Shown here one piece after another: positions 35,601-45,900 of a DNA stretch of 64,000 nucleotides. The stretch covers positions 14,856,283 to 14,920,282 of the forward strand of contig NC_091943.1 of the NCBI RefSeq assembly GCF_041260155.1, written 5' to 3'. The first letter of the stretch is position 1. Each line of letters opens with the position of its first letter. Source of the DNA: Ptychodera flava (lineage: Eukaryota; Hemichordata; Enteropneusta; Ptychoderidae). Below the pieces are notes generated by a model that was given only the letters and a program-made list of their open reading frames with translations, was not told the origin of the DNA and ran no database searches. A program made the translations under genes and the position numbers.

Positions 35601-37217
35601 CTGCCCTACAGGCGGATCGTATCATAAATCGTGCGTACAAACGGTACAGAAATGTTGAAATGATAACCAGTGCTCAAATCAGACACCGGGAATCAGACAC
35701 TTCCAAATGTTACACTGAACTGCTCAGAATCCTGTGAATGGCTACACTGTGTAAAGCAATATAATATACATTGCAAAAATTACCAGTCCACTTCGTCATC
35801 GTATTCTTCTGTCAGAAACTTCGACATTTGTAAGCGGAATTTGCAATCTCCTCGCCAGCACCCATATTGGAACATATAACCATTTTCTGTTTGCTGTAAC
35901 GAGATATGAAAGAGTCAAAGTATTGAGAAATGGTTTCCTACATGTATTGAGCGATTTGAGTACCGAGTCGTTATTGCAATACAATTCTCATAAACATACA
36001 GTGGGTAGAGCTTGTGTGCAAGTTTAAAAACGGTAGGTAGTTCACCAACGAGAATTGCAATACTATAGTACGGACGATCAACTGACATGCTACCTCTCAC
36101 AGTCGCTGCTCGACCGATACACGACGGCCGCTGTGATACGCACTTTTCTAATGCATACCATACACCGGCCGTCGGGTATCGGTTCACTGGCACAAGTGAC
36201 CGTGACACCACTGACCTCGTATCTACACTCTCTGCTATGGTACGGTTCTTGTGGGACACCCTTTCCGTACATCCACACCGGAAGACATACACATGTTGAA
36301 TGGCCATACTCTGAGTAACAGCATACGTTTGTTGCCCGAAAGCCTGAGAATCGGCGTACAATGTTCAGTCTGTTTCACGAGGGCATTTGTGTACTGAGTG
36401 ATGTAACAGAACCGACCTCGAGGTACTGATAAAGGATGATTGTGATAAAATGTGAACTACAATAAAGCTGTGCCTATGAGCCCCTGAACATGGATCCATG
36501 CTCTGAATAAGCCTGCTGCACATCAGAGAAATTAGCTGAGAAAATTCCGTTCGAGGCAATTTGCTGAGCTATAATTGTACTCGCGTGTGCGGGAGTTTTT
36601 GTGCCATTTAGCAAAATATGTTTCATTGATATTTTTCCTGATAAAATCGGTCAGTTCGGTCAAGTAATTTGATTTCTTTTATTAGGCCTACCCTCTCTTG
36701 TTTCTTTAATCAATATTTGTCTCATTTTATGGCACCCTGTGGATAGCTTTAAGACACACTGCAGTTTACTGCATTGCAACGGGTCCCATTTTTCATTGCT
36801 GAACCGTCTTTGGCCTGAAAAGGCTATCAAATTTAAGATTCATATGTAGGTCAGATTAGGGCTATAAAAGCGGGTCGAGTTTTGACCATTTATTGGTATG
36901 CATACATTATACCGAAGATCTTTAAACACCTGGAACGGGCACGGTTTCCATGACAGCGGTGTTACAGCAACCCTCATTCTGTCAAGGATGTAAAAATCCC
37001 TCCCGGCACCTACCATTCTGTGTTGGGTCGCCTTGTTCAAAATATCGATGCAATCCTCTAGCTCTGGTTTACCAGGAGCACCGACTTCAAGTCTCACTTG
37101 ACTTCCATCAGATGTATCACCTACCCCCAGGCCGGTTTCCTCGAAGTAATGGTTAAAGAAGGTAAGCCTGTCGTCTCCGCCCAACCTTTCACCGCTTCCA
37201 GAAAGGGCAGAGGCCAT
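22967..37217 (-). CDS. PLP-dependent class I/II aminotransferase, copy A (whole gene, 9 exons)
   Basis: Joining 37014-37217, 35784-35893, 30038-30192, 27888-28049, 27227-27500, 26545-26659, 25988-26059, 24193-24296 and 22967-23090 (minus) gives 1320 nt, 439 residues, with no internal stop. Fold-type I landmarks appear in order: Asn202 of FNNPKG (PLP ring), Asp230 and Tyr233 of CDDVY, Lys278 of SNGSFSK (Schiff-base lysine), Arg285 of GPGMRIGW (phosphate), and a C-terminal Arg in NCARVTITYY that should bind the substrate carboxylate. The family resembles eukaryotic 2-aminoadipate aminotransferase/YER152C-like enzymes; the substrate cannot be read from sequence. Copy B lies 5.65 kb upstream in the same orientation, with identical intron positions. 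The start codon is less certain: homology to B continues upstream without an ATG before an in-frame TGA, so an upstream exon is possible. Confidence 0.88.
24193..24296 (-). CDS. Aminotransferase A exon 8
   Basis: Acceptor TTTCAG. Encodes [20 protein letters not shown] and EYGVSFAHGKK. The donor is AAA|GTCAGT, weaker than B's AAAG|GTAAGT at the same position, but the phase is preserved. Confidence 0.85.
24330..25085 (-). repeat. ~145-bp tandem repeats with GGACGGAC tail (intron 7 of copy A)
   Basis: Five units share TGTCCTTGTACCAACTTTGAAT, GAGTTATGG(T/C)TC.GGACATG and ACAAAATGGC(C/T)GCCA. The array ends with GGACGCACGCACGGACGGAC, CCATAAGTCCCCCC and GGACGGTGTCCGTGGG. The tail resembles a dispersed repeat end common in marine invertebrate genomes (recollection, not checked). 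Confidence 0.85.
25808..25958. repeat. (CA)n and (TA)n microsatellites in intron 7 of copy A
   Basis: ACACAC-rich stretch at 25801-25858, then an uninterrupted TA run at about 25880-25958, just before exon 7. Confidence 0.95.
25988..26059 (-). CDS. Aminotransferase A exon 7
   Basis: Acceptor GTACAG, donor CAG|GTAAGT, 24 codons in phase 0. Encodes DNLDSVYQTLIDDMPSGVKI and IKPQ. Confidence 0.9.
26545..26659 (-). CDS. Aminotransferase A exon 6
   Basis: Acceptor CTGCAG, donor AGG|GTAAGT. Encodes [20 protein letters not shown] and then [17 protein letters not shown]. Confidence 0.9.
27227..27500 (-). CDS. Aminotransferase A exon 5 (PLP lysine)
   Basis: Acceptor ATCAG, donor AG|GTACGT. Encodes [39 protein letters not shown] and [19 protein letters not shown]. 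It carries the Schiff-base Lys278 and Asp230/Tyr233. Confidence 0.95.
27630..27668. repeat. (CATA)n microsatellite in intron 4 of copy A
   Basis: About nine tandem CATA tetranucleotides. Confidence 0.95.
27888..28049 (-). CDS. Aminotransferase A exon 4
   Basis: Acceptor TTGCAG, donor CAG|GTAAAT. Encodes [20 protein letters not shown] to [16 protein letters not shown]; Asn202 is in the NP.G motif. It differs from copy B at about 5 of 53 residues. Confidence 0.92.
30038..30192 (-). CDS. Aminotransferase A exon 3
   Basis: Acceptor TTGCAG, donor G|GTATGT. Encodes [20 protein letters not shown] and then FIEDPSFFIAL, i.e. the G-A-T-x-G PLP-phosphate loop and the D-P-[ST]-[YF] segment. Confidence 0.9.
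30488..30652. repeat. Imperfect hairpin in intron 2 of copy A
   Basis: GCGACGGTATGCCACGAGATTTTGGCCAG-type left arm and CTGGTCAAAACCGAGTGATATACCGTCGC-type right arm are inverted copies around a GCACGAGGACAGCGAGTGC centre. Confidence 0.65.
31172..31846. mobile_element. ~675-bp hairpin element in intron 2 of copy A
   Basis: Left GGGTACAGGGGACAGTCCCC and right GGGGACTGTCCCCTGTACCC bound inverted arms that also share AACGGTTTACCTTATTTG, TCAGACGG, CAACTTGTGTATACACC and AATCCGCTGATACG sequences. The centre is the GTCCCACACG / CGTGTGGGAC palindrome (about 31448-31481). A single arm recurs at 55755-56065. Confidence 0.8.
32463..32822 (+). repeat. Dispersed ~345-bp repeat, copy 2 (intron 2 of copy A)
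   Basis: Colinear with 19171-19515 (CGGGGACAGACA, TTTCTCCATAGAGTCA, TTTGCACGGTGACCCCC, TCGAGGTGCATA). Confidence 0.85.
33948..35336. mobile_element. Harbinger-like element with TTA duplication (1389 bp)
   Basis: GGCCGCGTTCAAAAAATGGT followed by GAGGGGGTCTGGAGGAAT begins the element, and ATTCCTCCAGCCCCCTCACT with TATTTTGAACGCGGCC ends it. Both flanks are TTA (33945-33947, 35337-35339). A 3-bp TWA duplication is typical of PIF/Harbinger elements. The interior is AT-rich with GGGGACTTGAAA subterminal repeats and no transposase. It lies in intron 2 of copy A. Confidence 0.8.
35540..35601. repeat. (CT)n microsatellite in intron 2 of copy A
   Basis: CTCTCT-rich tract about 180 bp upstream (in genomic left-to-right sense) of exon 2. 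Confidence 0.9.
35784..35893 (-). CDS. Aminotransferase A exon 2
   Basis: Acceptor TTACAG, donor TG|GTAATT. Encodes [19 protein letters not shown] and continues [16 protein letters not shown]. The YG..RGD..FR/L segment is the family's conserved 'YG.p.G...LR' region. Confidence 0.88.
37014..37217 (-). CDS. Aminotransferase A exon 1
   Basis: Residues 1-68, from MASALSGSGERLGG to NKATQHRM, then donor ATG|GTAGGT. It includes [14 protein letters not shown], the N-terminal 'GxPxP'-like substrate-region motif of this family. There is no presequence. An AG at 37251-37252 (TACAG) upstream could be an acceptor for an unseen earlier exon. Confidence 0.8.
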
Positions 37218-37480
37218 GGCTTCAGAATGCTGGACTCGCTTTTCCCTGTATCTATCTATATACCAGGCTATGGAGTATCACCTCCACTCGGCTATAGTTT
37301 TGACGGAACGTAAACAGTATCACTGGAAGCACATGCAGAGCGTACATACACTGCTATATACCAGCTGATAACACAACACCGACTGACTGTTGTAAGACAA
37401 TGGTCATGTGATATACATTTAACGATCACATGACCGCATGAATGAACTTTGACCCAATCTGAAGAGGGGCGGCGCTTTTC
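37218..37480 (-). promoter_or_regulatory. Putative promoter region of aminotransferase A
   Basis: Upstream of the exon-1 ATG. It contains inverted E-box-like sites TCATGTGA (37404-37411) and TCACATGA (37426-37433), and a GGGGCGG box near 37465. Function is inferred from motif and position only. Confidence 0.3.
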
Positions 37481-37499
37481 AGTCGCTCTTTCCATACAG

Positions 37500-37565
37500 T
37501 CACCTGTGGTCTACTATTCGGCTCTGCGTCTATACGCCCTATAGACGCGTATACATATGCCTGAG
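37500..37565. repeat. Degenerate copy of the GACTATTCGCCCCATAGACG hairpin family
   Basis: CTACTATTCGGCTCTGCGTC followed by TATACGCCCTATAGACGCG resembles the arms of the hairpins at 39191-39330 and 39980-40092. Confidence 0.45.
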
Positions 37566-37796
37566 AAGTAGAAAGTCAGGAAACCAAATGGGTATTTCGT
37601 ATAGGGATTATGCCACCGTGTCATATTCGACATTCGATTTAACTGTGAAAATTAGCAAGTTCATCTATCATGTATCATGTATCTCTATCATCAGGTGCAG
37701 CCAACGAACTATGCACTTTTAAAGGGGTCATTGTACATGACAAGTAATGTGAACTGACTAATTTAAGTCAAGAGGGTAATTGATTAGCTGTTCTAA

Positions 37797-38545
37797 TTGG
37801 TACGTCAGACTGACGACTTTGCGTCGGCCCAGGTCCCGACCAGGGCCGGGGCCGACGTAAAAAACCAATGTGGACACGCTGAGTCGGCCCTGGGCCGACT
37901 CAGTTTGGTCCCGGTTAGAAGGGGGGTTCAGGGCCGACTCAGGGCCGACGCAAAATTTGGTCCGACGCAAATCGCCAGTGTGGCACGTTACGTCGGCCTG
38001 GTCCCAGTTGACCAGGCCTCCGCTATGGATCGAAGTTGAACTAGTCACACTATTCGCACAAAACAAACGACGTTTGAAACTAAAGTTTACACCTATCGAA
38101 AGTTTTCAATCCAGTCTTTACATTTTAATATCATCCCATGTACGCTGAACTTCCCACCAACCTTTGTTCCGCAAACGAGACCATGTCATTCGATTCCACA
38201 GTGCACGTAATAGACTAGAGAGGCATGTCAAAATGCCGCGCACTGGTTATTTCTCCACCGCGGTCTTTATATACCATATGCTCATCCAATAATGGTGAAG
38301 ATCTCTCCGATGATTAAAAGGGCGAGTGGTAGTCATATTTGCCCTTCTTGTGCGTAAAAACACAGGAAAATCATGAACAGTAGAAACAGCGTGTCATATT
38401 CAAATGCGCCATTTTGAACTTTGACAGGTCAGAGGTCACAAAGGAAGGTAAAGTTACGTCGGCCCTAATTCTGGTACCGGTAAGTGTGGACACGGACCAA
38501 ATTTAATCCCAAAAGGACAATTATTTTGCGTCGGCCCAAATTTCA
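37797..38545. repeat. GTCGGCCC-rich region with split inverted copies
   Basis: Repeated GCGTCGGCCC, CTGAGTCGGCCCTGGGCC and GACTCAGGGCCGACGC elements at 37820-38010, and again CGTCGGCCCTAATTCTGG and GCGTCGGCCCAAATTTC at 38458-38545. This probably marks the two ends of a decayed transposon; no coding content. Confidence 0.5.
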
Positions 38546-38559
38546 GTTGGGTTGCCAAT

Positions 38560-39085
38560 GTGAACAAGATAAATTTGCCCTCCCACTGAAAAATTTTTCG
38601 ACTTACCCTGCCGCACTCAAACTTCATTTTTTTCCCGATCCCCACATATTTTTGCCTGTTTCCCCTCCCCACTGTGAATGTTTGGAGCTCCCCTGCCCTG
38701 TGGTGAAAAAAAATGCTGATTTCCCCTGCCGTGGAAATAATTCCCCTAAAAATTTTGTCATTCCGTTTCCCCTGCAGACATGAAGCTACCCTACCTTGTG
38801 ATGAAAAAAAAACTGTCGATTTTCCCCTGCCCCGAGAAAAAATTTCCCCTGAAAATTAACATTCCATGCAGACACATACTGCAGTGGCCTTGTATTTGGT
38901 TTCCATCTCGCAGTACATAGAGTGAGATGTGGGATCAATCGATAGGCTAAGTAGTCTGGGTAACTTTTAAAAGGTATAAGTAATTGCACTGTATCCCCAT
39001 CCCCGGAAACACCATGGCTGAAATTCCCCTGTCCCTGTTTTAAAAGTAGTCTTCCCCTCTCCTCGTTTTTCCCAAGCCCAGTCCC
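38560..39085. repeat. TTTCCCCTGCCC-rich repeats
   Basis: TTTCCCCTGCCGTGG, TTTCCCCTGCCCCGAGAAAA and ATTCCCCTGTCCCTG recur; a further patch lies at 39742-39835. No reading frame of interest. Confidence 0.6.
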
Positions 39086-39112
39086 AAAGACAATCAACCA
39101 ATATCTGCCCTG

Positions 39113-39157
39113 TTAGGGTCAGGGTTAGGGGTTAGGGTTAGGGTAGGGGTTAGGTTT
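39113..39157. repeat. Interstitial telomere-like (TTAGGG)n, tract 1
   Basis: Degenerate run of GGGTTAGG, GGTTAGGGTTAGGGTAGG and GGGTTAGG. Confidence 0.85.
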
Positions 39158-39190
39158 TCTCTGGTAAAAAGCCTTACTTCGCTCTCAACC

Positions 39191-39330
39191 ACAGTCGCTT
39201 GGTGGGCTATTCAGCTCTGGGACTATTCGCCCCATAGACGAGTGTACAGAAGCGAGAAACAACCCTAGCTTCTGTACACTCGTCTATGGGGCGAATAGTT
39301 CCAGAGCTGAATAGCCAACCAAGCGACTGT
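39191..39330. mobile_element. Hairpin MITE with 63-bp arms
   Basis: Left arm ACAGTCGCTTGGTGGGCTAT ..GAGTGTACAGAAGC (39191-39253) and right arm GCTTCTGTACACTC..CCAAGCGACTGT (39268-39330) are nearly perfect inverted copies. Confidence 0.9.
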
Positions 39331-39382
39331 GTCTCAACCCTGGAGATTAGGTCAAGGGAGGGAAAAATTGTAACGGCATAAC

Positions 39383-39443
39383 TTAGGGTTAGTTAGCATT
39401 AGGGGTTAGGGTTAGGTTAAGGTTAGGGTTAGAGTTAGGGTTA
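39383..39443. repeat. Interstitial telomere-like (TTAGGG)n, tract 2
   Basis: ACTTAGGGTTAGTTAGCATT and GGGGTTAGGGTTAGG variants, on the other side of the 39191 hairpin. Confidence 0.85.
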
Positions 39444-39659
39444 AGTCGCAGATCACAGTTTAAAGACGCAGTTCGTATGTCGCAGGTCGTGACCGGTCTT
39501 CCATACATGTCGGAGTCCTAACGTGGCCGCTATTTCTCCCAGGGTGTATCCATTGTAGAAGTATGCAGAAATAAGCTCGTCTCTACCTCTGTAATCCATC
39601 GTTAGGAGGAGAACGAAATGACATGTATGCAAACGCCATATTAGTTTTGCAACTCGCAT

Positions 39660-39745
39660 GTCGCAGTTTAAGAACTCGCATGTCGCAGTTTAAGAACTCC
39701 CAGGTCGCAGTTAAAAAAAACTCGCATGTCGCATGTCGTGACCGG
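39660..39745. repeat. CTCGCATGTCGCAGTTTAAGA repeats
   Basis: The ~25-bp unit AACTCGCATGTCGCAGTTTA occurs about four times in a row. GCAGGTCGTGACCGGTCTTCC at 39482-39502 recurs at 39733-39751. Confidence 0.75.
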
Positions 39746-39979
39746 TCTTCCATAGCCCTGCCCGACAAAAAACTAAAATATGTCCCCTGACCTAGCAAAA
39801 TTAAAATTTCCCCTGCCCTCAAAAATTGCTTACGGAATACTTTTTCGATGAATAGCTCCGTTGGCTGCACCTGTATCATTCTCAAAATTCATCCTGATAC
39901 TTAATTTGCTTCAAAAATGCTCGTTTTGTGTGATTTTCCGCCGTCTTCGACGGACACATCGCCAAAAGATAAGCGTGAG

Positions 39980-40167
39980 CACAGTCACTCGTGAGCTATT
40001 CAGCTCCGTATTCGCCCATAGACGTGTGTACATATGTACACACGTCTATGGGGCGAATAGTCCCAGAGCTGAATAGCTCACGAGTGACTGTGGGTTTTTT
40101 TCTCGCTTATGTACACACGTCTATGGGGCGAATAGTCCAAGAAATGAATAGCTCACGAGTGACTGTG
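39980..40167. mobile_element. Hairpin MITE plus an extra tandem arm
   Basis: CACAGTCACTCGTGAGCTAT and its inverted copy ending CACGAGTGACTGTG (39980-40092) form a hairpin of the same family as 39191-39330. A third arm, GTACACACGTCTATGGGGCG to CACGAGTGACTGTG, follows at 40110-40167. Confidence 0.85.
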
Positions 40168-40539
40168 GCGTGAGCAACATTCCGGTCACCTCGCAGTGAA
40201 CATTGGGCACCACCACCCTACTGACGTTAGCTCCGCGTACCCATGAGGGGTGCCTGGAACGCTGCCTCATGCTATATTTGGCGAGGTATCTCTCGAACTC
40301 GGCCGAAAATCACATGAACTGAGCATTTTGTAAGAAAACTGTGATATTTTAGACTTAGAGAGTTATGGTCTGACAAAAAGAGATGTCAAAACCACTGAAG
40401 TCACTTTATTGGCCGGGAAAAATTAGTTGATAAGAAATGGCATGCAGTCAAAGGTCAAATTGGTCAAAAATGGGCTGAGAATCTAACTCACTGACGTATA
40501 CATAGCTACTTTCTTCAGTCGTCTTAATTCAGCAGTTCA

Positions 40540-41190
40540 GTAAATGATTTAAATTGGAAGATTTTCCATAGATGCTTAGTCACAGGAAGCTTGGCCAAAA
40601 CTTAATTTAAGTGATGGGAAATGCTATATTTGTGGACAAGAAGAAACACCGGAATACATCTTATTTGAGTGTAAATATGTAAAAGAAATCTGCATGGCAG
40701 AAATTTATTTCTTTCTTTGTCAGAAAACACAACCTTGATGACAATATCAATATCAATATCAAAAGATTAGCAATTGCAGGAATCGAAAATGATAAAATAA
40801 TGCAACATCTGACATTGTATACTGTATCATTTTACACAGTTTGGAATATTCGAAATTCGGTTACTCTTCATGGGATTAAAGATTCCCTGTAATCCTATGT
40901 TATGCAATTAAAATGTTATCTTTCCTCATGGATGAATACATTATATTTCACTTATAAGATGATGAACAAAGCTGAGGATTTTATCACAAAGTTTTCAAGC
41001 CTTGTAAGACTTGATCGAAGGAGAATAATGCATCCTGAATGCATTTACATGATGATATATTTTAGTTTAATGACTGTTTTTTGTTGTTTTTTTTTCAGAC
41101 AAGTTGCATTGTAAGTTTGACATATTCACAGTTGTGTAGATTTGTTTTATTTGCGACTTTGTGAAATAAATTTATCTTTTTCAAAAAAAG
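40540..41190 (+). pseudogene. Non-LTR retrotransposon 3' fragment
   Basis: One frame reads DGKCYICGQEETPEYILFEC (from 40613), the C-x2-C...H/E...C zinc-binding segment found C-terminal to the RT domain in several non-LTR elements. The frame then breaks and resumes as SSWMNTLYFTYKMMNKAEDF (about 40926). An A-rich end (TTTTTCAAAAAAAGG) is at about 41180. It is an intergenic fragment, not functional. Confidence 0.6.
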
Positions 41191-41289
41191 GAGGAGCGAA
41201 TTGTTTCGTCCCCAAGGGGGGGTTTGCGATCGGCACAGCTTTCGTGTTGCTGTTTTTACTTTATTTTAAAGTTTGACTGTGATATTTCT

Positions 41290-41890
41290 GATAAGCATTT
41301 ATACTACCAAACTCGGGTTTCTCGTTCTTACTACTACTCTATAAAAAAATCTTCTTCTCCTTCACGGTCATGTATTAATCTTGTGATAACTGTAAGGTAA
41401 GTTTTATCACTGTACTGCTTCTTCTATAGACTTGGTTCAAGTCTGTGATTTGTGAATGTTTGAGTGGGGTGAACGCGATAATTTGTGTTCTGTTTTCATG
41501 TGAAACGCGTGCCCGTGAGTGGGGTGAACGCAATGAGTTGGGTGAACGCTTTACAGGGGAGTTTCTCCCGAAACTAACTCACTACTGCGCCGAAAGGTAA
41601 CACGTTCAATTAATCGCAAGGAAAACCTGGCGTAGGCTGCCAAAGTCAAAATAGGTTTGTATGAAATAGGAGAGACACGAGAGAAACTATTACAAAACAT
41701 TTTTTTTTAGAAATTCACGGACTTGAACCAAGTCTACCTCTACTCAATCTGATGAACAAGATTACCCAGTGCGTCACCAAGTAGAGCTGAGTTACTAATC
41801 TGAGGGCGCTTTCATCCCATTAACTTTGACAAACTTGAAGTTAATAACAAACGTACCGGCCAGTGTATAACAACTTGCAAATAGCAACAA
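41290..41890 (+). repeat. Decayed copy of the 11340-type dispersed repeat
   Basis: Shares ATTAATCTTGTGATAAC, TTTTATCACTGTACTGC, then AGTTACTAATCTG, CATTAACTTTGACAAA and CCAGTGTATAACAAC with the families at 1985-2235 and 11340-11590. It is interrupted by the MITE at 41427-41736. Confidence 0.6.
41427..41736. mobile_element. TIR MITE with TA-type insertion (310 bp)
   Basis: TAGACTTGGTTCAAGTCTGT at the left and CGGACTTGAACCAAGTCTA at the right are inverted. Flanking TA is compatible with a Tc1/mariner-type target. GAGTGGGGTGAACGC repeats lie inside. Confidence 0.75.
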
Positions 41891-41899
41891 AAGACCTGT

Positions 41900-42871
41900 G
41901 CTGAGACCAAGACACCCCATCTCCTACCCCGGGAAGGAACCTATTTGCTATTATCTGTGTTCTCTGTGTGAATCAGTGAATTCTGTAAGGATTGTCATTC
42001 ATTTTGACGGTGAGCTGTATACTCCCTGCTGTGCGGGTCATGGTAAACGAAAATGAAACAAAAACAAATTATTTTTCAGACTCATGAAAAAAATGCTGAT
42101 CAGTCCCGGAGATGGCATTCTCAAGAAAAACTGGTATCCATGCGTGATGCTAAAACCACGGAAGAGGGTGGGAGTTTGTTTTTGTTCATCTTCATCGTCC
42201 GTGAAAGCACGAAACAGGGGTACATTCTGCAAAATCATGGCAGTGTAATGACAAGAATACCTACTGGATACTCTAAACTCAATACAATTAAAGTTTGAGG
42301 CTCCTATTTCAAGATGTAGTTCAAACCAGGGGACAGAAATGTTAAACGCTTGGATAATATCATCTGCCCTGAACATCCAGCCTTGCTAAAGTAAAAGCCA
42401 CAAACGAGACACTTTTTTCAAATATAAAGCTTTCATTGAGTTGGGCGTGGCCTGACAATATTATTTCCTCTTCAAAGTCTCTAGACTTAACAAGACAAGA
42501 AAACTGAGATATCCATCAATACTAAATGAAAACTTAAACCACTACTTTGCACCATAGGAGGGAAAGTTTATAAGTAATGGAAATGTTAACAAAGGCCTTT
42601 TTCAGATCATTAATCAGTGTCAGAGACATTCCCCATACCATATACTGTTCAAATTATGTGATGTCTGCCTTGAAGTCCAAAGTGTTGCATAAGCTGAGCT
42701 GCTGTCAGGAGTTTCTTTACATGACCTTATGTTATTATTATATGACAGAAATAGGCTTGATTTCTTCCTCCAGCCAAACCTTGCTATCTGCTCTAGGCTG
42801 GCATACACAAATAATGGTATAACAAACACATATTGTATGACTCCTTTTATCGGGGTCATTTATCCTCCGAT
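41900..42871. other. Downstream of aminotransferase B; expected 3' UTR, otherwise nothing recognised
   Basis: Short frames only, no repeat structure noticed. Confidence 0.3.
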
Positions 42872-42995
42872 TCAGTTTTTACAAAATGTCTTTGCTGCTG
42901 CGCAGATTTTCTTTGCCGCTGTCACAAGCACGTCCCTCTCGTAGTAAGTGATCGCTACCCGGGCGCAGTTCCCGAAACTTCCCGTGGTGGAGAAA
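42872..42995 (-). CDS. Aminotransferase B exon 9 (C terminus)
   Basis: Acceptor TATCAG. Encodes [20 protein letters not shown] and ends [11 protein letters not shown] at 42872-42874. Confidence 0.9.
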
Positions 42996-45900
42996 CTGAT
43001 AGAACGAAAATAAAACTGCATGATTAGCTTGGAACTAGTAACCTTATAGAGGTTCGTGGGATGGGGTGTGGGGGATGTACATAGGCATAGAATATTGTAG
43101 CTGCTTGGTAGATTGTAATTATTCACAGCTATTTATGGATTTTGAAAACCAAGACTATTGGGTAGTTATTTGGCTGTTTTGGAAAGATTCATCATAAAAG
43201 TCAATAGTTTTCAACCAACCAATAATCGATGGCCTTCCAATCCTTGCACATTGTAAAGCTGAGAGATTTTACGGGTGAAAAGTCATAATTTATTAAGTAA
43301 GATAATAAAAGGTAGGCTGTTTAAATTGGCCATCTTGTTGACAGTAATTCGTCATGAGACAAAGCCAATGAGGCATAGAGGGGAAATGACGGGTCTCATC
43401 TTCTAGGTGGATTTTGCATACTTTAAAAAAATAAATATGAAACTATTTCCTTTCATAGTTAGGAAAATCACACATCTACAAGTAAAATTGAAAATTCTAC
43501 AAATACATGATATTTAATCAATTTCAAATCATCTCCATATTTTGCATCAATTGAATGGTCAAAATTAAATGCCTGATTACAAAAATATTTCGATGAAAGT
43601 ATTCATGTCGTTAAAAGACTTTAAAATTTTCTTCATTTCATCATTGACTATGGAACAGCTACGATGGTTTAAACTTGTTTCTCCATCACACTATCGTTTT
43701 CGCAGTCAGTTTTCAATCATCTATATTCTTGTAGAATAACCTTGTAAGATTGGAATGATTCCATCATTTCCATCAAAACATTTCAAAATCACAAACAACC
43801 GTTTTCCTTACTAGTACTGCCACACTGAAACTCTATAGGCAGAAACTTTTTGTGAAGTTACTTCTGTCTATGTAATATTATCTCTATTACTAGTACTCTT
43901 CTCAAAATGTCTTCTATTCAACTTGCTAACATAGCCTAGATGTATATTGTATCCAATTTTATCGTAGGCTATCGAATCTTAGTCTGCACTAGAATTAACG
44001 TGTCGACGGCCACAAATTAATTAAACGTTGCTAGTTTGGTGTAATTGTTCGACATTTAGCAAGGAATATACTTTTAAACAACTACTAAATAGCTAAAAAT
44101 AGATAAAACTTTGAAATATTGGCCTGCTACCTCCGCTACCCAAAATCTCATTTGCATAAATGAATCGTACCCCAAATCCTGCAATATCTGGCCACAACAG
44201 CACATATTTTACACGAAGCCTTAAGTTTGCAATGTTAATACTCTAATTCTATTTCTATATATGTGCTATAGGCGGAAGAACAAGACTTGTGGATTTGTAT
44301 AGGTGAGAGTATCGATCAGGCAATATTGAATGGAATCAAAATCAGAACGTCGGAAAATCATTCGCTTTTGCGGCTAATGGTTTTTCTTCTTTGTCATGGA
44401 ACGTAAGGAGCAACGAGCTGTTAACTACTATTTTCTGTGATCGTTTCAGGAAAATTGCTGTGTAGGCATACTTACCTTTTGCCGGGTACAAACGACACGC
44501 TGTACTCCTTTTCGCAAACGTCCCGCAGTTTCTCAGTGTCTATGTCTTCCGGAAACTCAATCCAAATAAAGAATCCGCCCTTAAAAAGAAAAGAAACAAG
44601 AAACAGAGAAAAAATCACATGCAATATAGCAAAAATTCAGTACATATAGCGTTTTTCCATAATCAAATTATTCAGACATGATATAATACAGTAAAATTGT
44701 ACAAATCAGATCTCTGCGAGGTATTTCATAGAACTCAGCAGTTTTTGAGAACGTTTATTATTTTTTTGTAGGCAGGATATTATTTTTGCTAATTCGAACA
44801 TCGTGGTACCATCAACCTTTAATCTGTGGCCAACTTTGGGGTTATAGTCTATCGTCGTTGTTACTCCTGTATTGCCATGATGTGTATTGACTGGTCCATG
44901 TGTGATAATAACTCAAAATGTATTGCCGCTCTGATCTAACATTTAATATCACTCTGCCAATCATAGAATACCTAATAAGTTATCACTTCAAACAATATGT
45001 ATTGCCAACCCAGTATGCAAAATACGTTGTAACCAAATATGAATATGTATCAGGTATGATGACATATTTGCTAACAGTAATGACATTCCTAAAGGTCCCC
45101 CATTGTTCAGAGTGGAGACTTGTTGTGAAAACCGGAAATGTATCAATGGCATACGTAATAAATTGTCCTCTGAAATATTTCCCCCTTGCACTATACTCTG
45201 TTCTTTAAGTCGGAAAATTCGCCATGCCTTCTGTGTGATTCGAGGATCTTAGTAACCTAAATTACCCGGACAAGGTGTGGAATTTCTGCCCTGTCTGCGT
45301 ATGGTAAACCTAAATCCACTGCTAAAGTAAATACCAAAGGCGTCATACTGACCTGAGGTTTGAAGATCTTAACGCCCGGGGGCATGTCATCCATGAAGAC
45401 TTGATACATACTGTCCAAATTATCCTGTAGACAAAAAATATTATCCACAGGAAAGTACTTATCTTCAATGATAAAAATTGATAACATCAACATACAACTC
45501 TCCAAATATTACTAAATTAATTCACAATCACTAAACGCATAGCAGGAATTATCACATTAAACACTCGGGAGAGAATGCTTTGTTGGACTGTTTGTATGTT
45601 AGACACAATATAGGCTACTGTAAACTTGAGCAATTAGGAACTTTATAGACTAGCGTTGTCTTACGATCACATAATGTTATAGCCTGTACCACACGCAGTG
45701 ATACCATGTCGATTCAAGAATTTATCTAGAATTTCTGGTCCAGAAAGCTTGGCTATGTCGGACGGCGTCCCGTAGCCTTGCACATGGATTTGTAATGAAC
45801 ACGGTAATGTGTTTGAACCGTCCTCCTTTGGCAGCAAAATTCCTATTATGAACTTATGGGCTTTAAAATTTAAGGCAGATATTAAAAATACCCTGTATTT

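Noticed and set aside
40902..41114. 70-codon frame as a gene
   Set aside because: It continues a retrotransposon C-terminal fragment and has no independent features.
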